Part shown: positions 4,951 to 8,083 of the stretch, one piece after another | Numbering within the stretch: the stretch's first letter is position 1 | Layout: each line of letters starts with the position of its first letter | Source: an uncultured Bacilli bacterium | GTDB lineage: Bacteria > Bacillota_I > Bacilli_A > RF39 > UBA660 | Direction: 5' to 3' | DNA: 8,083 bases | Assembly: GCA_947632255.1 (NCBI GenBank) | Contig: CANROL010000047.1 | Coordinates: 1 to 8,083 of the forward strand | The notes under the pieces: model-generated | Database searches by the model: none | The model's input: the letters and a program-made list of their open reading frames with translations, nothing else | Told to the model about the DNA's origin: nothing | Made by a program: the position numbers and the translations under genes

Positions 4951-6372
4951 ATGTATTGTGAAAAGTGTGGGACTAAAAATGAGGTTGATGCTAAATTTTG
5001 TACAACATGTGGTAATCCTTTAGAGCCTTTGAAAGTAGAAAATGAGGCAATTACAAAAATAAAGAAATTACCTAAAAAAGCTAAAATATTAATGAGTGTA
5101 TCTTTATTAGTGGTAATTATTGCCGTTGTGGTTTTAGTAGTTTTACTTAATAATCCAGTTAAGAAAGTAGAAGATGGTTTAAAAAGCTTCTATGATAATT
5201 ATGAAAAAAATAATACAACTGAATTAAAAGATATTGGTAAAGTACTTACGGATAATAAGAAAAATGAAGATGTATTAAAACAAATAGATGAAACAAGTAA
5301 TAAAATAATTACTTCTTGGGTTAAGAATTTTAATACCGAATATAAAGATAAAGATGAACTTAATAAAACTTATGATAAAGTAAGTAATGCTTTAAAAGAT
5401 GTATATAATTATTTTAAAGGTTTAGAATATATTTTAGATAGTAAAACTTATAATGAGTTTAATAGTGAATTATCAAAATTATATACTTCTAAAATAAATT
5501 ATTTATATGCAGTTAATGCTGAAGATGATTATTCTAAATATAGTTATTATTTAAGAGTTATTGAAAGTGATTCTTATTATAAAAAAGCTAGTAGTTTTAT
5601 TAGTGAATATGTTAAAGATGAAATAGATAGTTTCTTAAAAGAAAGTTCAGATATGGCAGTATTTGATGATAAAACTACTAATACGGATAAGTTAAATGCT
5701 TATTTAAAACAAATTAATTTTATTAAAGAAAATAAAATACGTAATAATGTTGATTTAAGTACAACAGAAGAATATAAAAATTTATATAATACAACATTAA
5801 GTAATATTCTTGGTAGTATTAAAAGTGTTTGCACTGAGAAAGATGCTGCTTTAGATTATAATGGTTGCTTAGATATTATTGATGAGAATATAGGATTATT
5901 TGACAAAGAAAGTAATGAATATAAAGAATTAGAAAGTTTAAAGAAAACATATGAAGATAAAAAACCAGATGAATTAGTAAATAAATATTTAGTTGGTTAT
6001 AAAAATTCTTATGCATCAAGTTATGGTGGTAAGATAAATGATGTAGAATATGATAATTATGTTTATTTTGAATTTGATGGGGAAAATGCTTATAGAACAT
6101 ATCGTTTAAATAATGAATATAAAAAATTAATTACCAAAATAGTTGTTGGTCCTGATTGGCGAGGAGATTTAGATGGTGTTATCGTTATTTATAATGGTGA
6201 TAAAGAATTATATCGTAGTGAAGTAATAACGAAAGCTAATGAATTTAATCCGGATATTAATATTGATGTAACTGATGTTGATGATTTAAAAATAGAATTC
6301 CAAACAACTGATGAAACAAGTTGGAGTGAGAATTTTTATCTATATTTAGTTGAGCCATATTTATATAAATAG
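4951..6372 (+). CDS. Zinc-ribbon, single-pass membrane protein with NPCBM-like C-terminal domain
   Basis: This encodes 473 residues. A cytosolic zinc ribbon opens the protein (C3-x2-C6 and C17-x2-C20, YCEKCGTKNE and KFCTTCGN), followed by a Lys-rich linker and one transmembrane helix (about 46-67, ILMSVSLLVVIIAVVVLVVLL). A long, charged, Tyr/Asn/Lys-rich helical region (about 70-340) outside the membrane comes next, then a beta-rich C-terminal domain (about 385-473) whose pattern (ITKIVVGPDWRG, VIVIYNGDKELYRSEV, INIDVTDVDDLKIEFQT, SWSENFYLYLVEPYL) resembles an NPCBM or galactose-binding-like module. The layout recalls zinc-ribbon membrane proteins such as TcaA/YvbJ of Bacillota, linked to the envelope, but with a different outer domain. 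It may sense or bind cell-surface sugars; that is inference. The start has a good AAAAGGAG site. It is followed after 23 bases by another zinc-ribbon membrane gene, so the two form an operon. Confidence 0.82.
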   Translation: MYCEKCGTKNEVDAKFCTTCGNPLEPLKVENEAITKIKKLPKKAKILMSVSLLVVIIAVVVLVVLLNNPVKKVEDGLKSFYDNYEKNNTTELKDIGKVLTDNKKNEDVLKQIDETSNKIITSWVKNFNTEYKDKDELNKTYDKVSNALKDVYNYFKGLEYILDSKTYNEFNSELSKLYTSKINYLYAVNAEDDYSKYSYYLRVIESDSYYKKASSFISEYVKDEIDSFLKESSDMAVFDDKTTNTDKLNAYLKQINFIKENKIRNNVDLSTTEEYKNLYNTTLSNILGSIKSVCTEKDAALDYNGCLDIIDENIGLFDKESNEYKELESLKKTYEDKKPDELVNKYLVGYKNSYASSYGGKINDVEYDNYVYFEFDGENAYRTYRLNNEYKKLITKIVVGPDWRGDLDGVIVIYNGDKELYRSEVITKANEFNPDINIDVTDVDDLKIEFQTTDETSWSENFYLYLVEPYLYK

Positions 6373-6395
6373 ATTTTAGAAGGAGTGTGAGTATT

Positions 6396-7235
6396 ATGGC
6401 TGAAAGAAAAACTAAAACTGCAACAGAAGAAGTTGTAGTAGAAAAAAGATTTTGTAAAAATTGTGGAAAGGAATTAAAAGAAGGCGAAGTATGTGATTGT
6501 ACTGCTAAAGAAGCTCCTAAAGCAACTGGTTCTAGTATTACAATTAATACAGGTGATTTAAAAGAATTAGGATTACATTTCCTAAATACAATTAAAAATA
6601 TGTTTGTTCATCCAGCATCAACTGTTGATGAAGAAGTTGAAGAACATGATATGAAAATGGGAATGCTATTATTAGTAGTAATGGCAATTACTGTTGGTCT
6701 TTATGTCATGGGTGGTTTTAAATCAATTATTGCATCTATTGGTTCATTTGCCGATTTTAATATTAATGATGCTGTATCTATTCCATATTTTAAAGTATTT
6801 ATTTATGTTACATTAATTAATTTTATTGTAGCATTTATCCCAATTACAGTAGCATTCTTAACTAATAAAATATTTAAAGGTGAGTCTTTAAGTTATAAAA
6901 AATGCATTAGTTTATATGCAACAAGTATGGCACCTACTATTGTATCTAATTTATTAATGGCTTTACTTTATGCTGTAAATATTTTAAGTGGTTTAGGAGC
7001 AATTATTGGTGTTGTAATTTCTCTAATTTGTGTGTTTAACTTTATTGTAGGATTTGTTAGACTTACAAAAATAAAAGAAAATCATCAAGCTTATGCTTTA
7101 ACTACTTTAACAGTTGTTTATGCAGTAATATCTGTAATCGTAAGTGTTCTATTATTAGGTTCATTATTAAGTGATGTTTATAAAGATATTAAAGTAAATG
7201 ATCGTTATAATGACATATATGACTTTGGTTGGTAA
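6396..7235 (+). CDS. Zinc-ribbon Yip1-like five-helix membrane protein
   Basis: This encodes 279 residues from the ATG at 6396, which has AGGAG 10 bases upstream; the in-frame GTG at 6387 would sit one base from that site and is unlikely. The N-terminus has a metal-binding motif C20-x2-C23 with C33-x-C35, slightly irregular because the second pair is CDC rather than CxxC. A short amphipathic stretch (LGLHFLNTIKNMFVHPAST) precedes five transmembrane helices at about 88-108, 132-156, 173-195, 199-221 and 236-258. The HP preceding the first helix and the five-helix layout match bacterial Yip1-domain proteins, integral membrane proteins of unknown function. It is cotranscribed with the preceding zinc-ribbon protein (23-base gap) and followed by a terminator. 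Membrane topology is confident; the Yip1 assignment is good but from pattern alone; the role is unknown. Confidence 0.82.
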   Translation: MAERKTKTATEEVVVEKRFCKNCGKELKEGEVCDCTAKEAPKATGSSITINTGDLKELGLHFLNTIKNMFVHPASTVDEEVEEHDMKMGMLLLVVMAITVGLYVMGGFKSIIASIGSFADFNINDAVSIPYFKVFIYVTLINFIVAFIPITVAFLTNKIFKGESLSYKKCISLYATSMAPTIVSNLLMALLYAVNILSGLGAIIGVVISLICVFNFIVGFVRLTKIKENHQAYALTTLTVVYAVISVIVSVLLLGSLLSDVYKDIKVNDRYNDIYDFGW

Positions 7236-7251
7236 TAAATAAAAGTAAATT

Positions 7252-7282
7252 AAACCTTGGAATTTAATATTTCAAGGTTTTT
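7252..7282 (+). terminator. Terminator of the zinc-ribbon operon
   Basis: AAACCTTG (7252-7259) pairs with CAAGGTTT (7273-7280), with an AT-rich 13-base loop, and the right arm runs into TTTTT. It begins about 17 bases after the stop of the Yip1-like gene. Confidence 0.7.
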
Positions 7283-7298
7283 AGATTAAATTAAATTG

Positions 7299-7455
7299 AA
7301 AGTGCACGAATTAAGCCAAATAAAAGATTTAGAGAATAAATTCCCATAAAATAAGCAAAAATTTAATAATAATACTTGCAAAAAATAAAATTTTTGATAT
7401 TATATATTTGTTCCAAAAAAATTTGGACACACTAAAAAGTGCACGTAATTTAGCC
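7299..7455. repeat. Short imperfect direct repeat AAAGTGCACG-AATTNAGCC
   Basis: AAAGTGCACGAATTAAGCC at 7299-7317 recurs with one inserted base and one change as AAAGTGCACGTAATTTAGCC at 7436-7455, 137 bases further on. Both copies are in the same orientation near the downstream end of the IS30-like transposase. They could be a repeated end of the element or the trace of a local duplication. Confidence 0.5.
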
Positions 7456-7748
7456 TTTTCACGACTAAGTTCCCGCACAATTGCGTTGTTCTCTACATAA
7501 ATGAGAGTAAAAGATAATGTTGGCTTATTTGTCAATGAAGAAACGGAAGATGGGATCTTCTGTTTTTTCATTGACAAATAATCAGATTCATCATTTAGAT
7601 AAAGTTCTAAAATATTAAGTAGAGAAATGGCTAAACTAATCATTTCGTTTACAACTACATCATTAAGTTGTTTTCTTTTTCTAACTTTTTTAAATATTTC
7701 AAAAGAATAAAAAACTATTTCATTAATATAGTCAATATCTGGATACAT
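7329..7748 (-). CDS. Unrecognised protein encoded in overlap with IS30 transposase
   Basis: This encodes 139 residues of a family I do not recognise. Its ATG (7746-7748) shares one base with the transposase stop (TAATG), and an AGGTGG site (7755-7760) lies six bases upstream inside the transposase's last codons, so translation by coupling is plausible. The first half (1-62) is predicted helical and protein-like. Residues 57-75 are encoded by a 27-bp inverted repeat. Residues 84-110 (VENNAIVRELSREKAKLRALFSV) are charged and helical. The end (114-139) is a strongly hydrophobic stretch, possibly a membrane helix but also what AT-rich non-coding DNA tends to give. Options are a passenger or regulatory gene of the insertion sequence, or a frame that is genuine only at its 5' part. 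Confidence that it is expressed is moderate. Confidence 0.5.
   Translation of the reverse strand: MYPDIDYINEIVFYSFEIFKKVRKRKQLNDVVVNEMISLAISLLNILELYLNDESDYLSMKKQKIPSSVSSLTNKPTLSFTLIYVENNAIVRELSREKAKLRALFSVSKFFWNKYIISKILFFASIIIKFLLILWEFIL
7525..7581. repeat. 27-bp near-perfect inverted repeat with 3-base loop
   Basis: Arms at 7525-7551 and 7555-7581 are complementary at 25 of 27 positions, with GGG between them. Both mismatches are G opposite T, so a plus-strand RNA would pair along the whole stem with two G-U wobbles, whereas minus-strand RNA would carry two A-C mismatches. No T-tract follows in either direction, so it is not an ordinary terminator. It lies within the frame overlapping the IS30 transposase. 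Confidence 0.85.
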
Positions 7749-8083
7749 TATTTACCACCTAAAATACTTTCTATAGTTAAAGAAACATCATCTGGATTAA
7801 TATATTGATAATTAAGTTTTTTTAATAATAAAGGATATTTTTCTAAAGTTTTTTCATAAGGTGATTTACCACCTAATTTTTCTCTAGGAATATTATTAAT
7901 TGTTTCCTCTAATTTTTGAACTTGTTCTTCAGTAAGATTATCTAAAGATACTTTTTTAGGAAATACTCTTCTTATATATTCATGATTATGTTCAATATTT
8001 GGTTTTTGATAAGAAGCATAAGGCTTACAATAAAAAATATTGGTTGTTTTATTACCTGTATTATAATCTATTTCAATATGAAG
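7748..8083 (-). CDS. IS30-family transposase, C-terminal part
   Basis: The last 111 codons of a transposase run in from the right edge of the window. The pattern is that of the IS30 family DDE domain: FYCKPYASYQKPNIEHNHEY, where E31 of the visible part (codon near 7991-7993) is the likely catalytic Glu, followed by IRRVFPKK (family form IRQYFPKG), VQKLEETINNIPREKLGGKSPYE (family form RLNNRPRKTLGFKTPxE), and a short tail. The first two catalytic Asp residues and the DNA-binding N-terminus lie outside the window. The usual Trp-x-Arg-Gly-x-Asn-Glu-Asn is altered here to YQKPNIEHN, so this is a divergent branch. The stop overlaps the start of an unknown 139-codon frame, which is unusual, since IS30 elements normally have one gene. 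No clear element end is visible. Confidence 0.85.
   Translation of the reverse strand, partial: LHIEIDYNTGNKTTNIFYCKPYASYQKPNIEHNHEYIRRVFPKKVSLDNLTEEQVQKLEETINNIPREKLGGKSPYEKTLEKYPLLLKKLNYQYINPDDVSLTIESILGGK
7748..8083 (-). mobile_element. IS30-like insertion sequence, partial; 3' limit uncertain
   Basis: The transposase tail shows that an IS30-like element enters from the right. Its downstream inverted repeat cannot be placed with confidence. Candidates are the TCCAAA-N4-TTTGGA block at 7412-7427 with the adjacent GTGCAC repeat (7436-7455), or the second GTGCAC copy at 7299-7317, which would put the 139-codon frame inside the element. The range given is only the transposase part that I can defend. 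Confidence 0.55.

Noticed and set aside
5876..6100. Minus-strand 74-codon frame inside the zinc-ribbon gene
   Set aside because: It is rich in His/Tyr/Leu/Asn as expected from the complement of an AT-rich gene; no ribosome site.
6387..6389. GTG as start of the Yip1-like gene
   Set aside because: It is one base from the AGGAG site, too close for initiation; the ATG at 6396 is correctly spaced.
7525..7581. Intrinsic terminator of the IS30 transposase
   Set aside because: No T-tract follows the stem on either strand and the reading frame continues through it.

Overview
The window is AT-rich DNA (most non-coding stretches are almost pure A/T) with strong AGGAG-type ribosome sites, TAATG and ATGA gene overlaps and low-GC codon choice. 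This points to a Bacillota or related gut-type lineage. TGG encodes Trp and TGA terminates genes (for example the AbiEi-like gene), so the standard bacterial code applies, not the mycoplasma code. I cannot name the species.

The left part (1-2600) looks like accessory, mobile DNA. It opens with the C-terminus of a VirB4-like conjugation ATPase, translationally coupled to a 60-residue very acidic protein and closed by an intrinsic terminator. Next comes a decayed ISL3-family transposase tail (minus strand). Then there is a complete AbiE-type toxin-antitoxin operon (minus strand: AbiEi-like regulator/antitoxin, then AbiEii-like nucleotidyltransferase toxin). It has its own terminator and a promoter flanked by two copies of a TTCCT-N6-AGGAA palindrome, a likely autoregulatory operator pair. 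A short orphan coding-like tail lies between this operon and the next gene.

The middle part (2600-4890) holds a divergent pair. On the minus strand is a surface collagen-like protein (Gly-Pro-Thr triplets, beta-rich inserts, C1q/BclA-like C-terminal domain). On the plus strand is a family-2 glycosyltransferase fused to TPR repeats. Both appear to start with TTG, and they share a 116-base intergenic region. The natural reading is a threonine-rich collagen-like surface or spore-coat protein and its candidate glycosyltransferase.

The right-middle part (4890-7290) is a two-gene plus-strand operon. Both proteins have an N-terminal zinc ribbon and membrane segments: one is a single-pass protein with a C-terminal NPCBM-like domain outside the membrane, the other a five-helix Yip1-like membrane protein. 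A terminator follows.

The right end (7290-8083) is the 3' part of an IS30-family transposase on the minus strand. It is overlapped by an unrecognised 139-codon reading frame with its own ribosome site. Inside that frame is a 27-bp near-perfect inverted repeat, and a short direct repeat flanks its 3' end.
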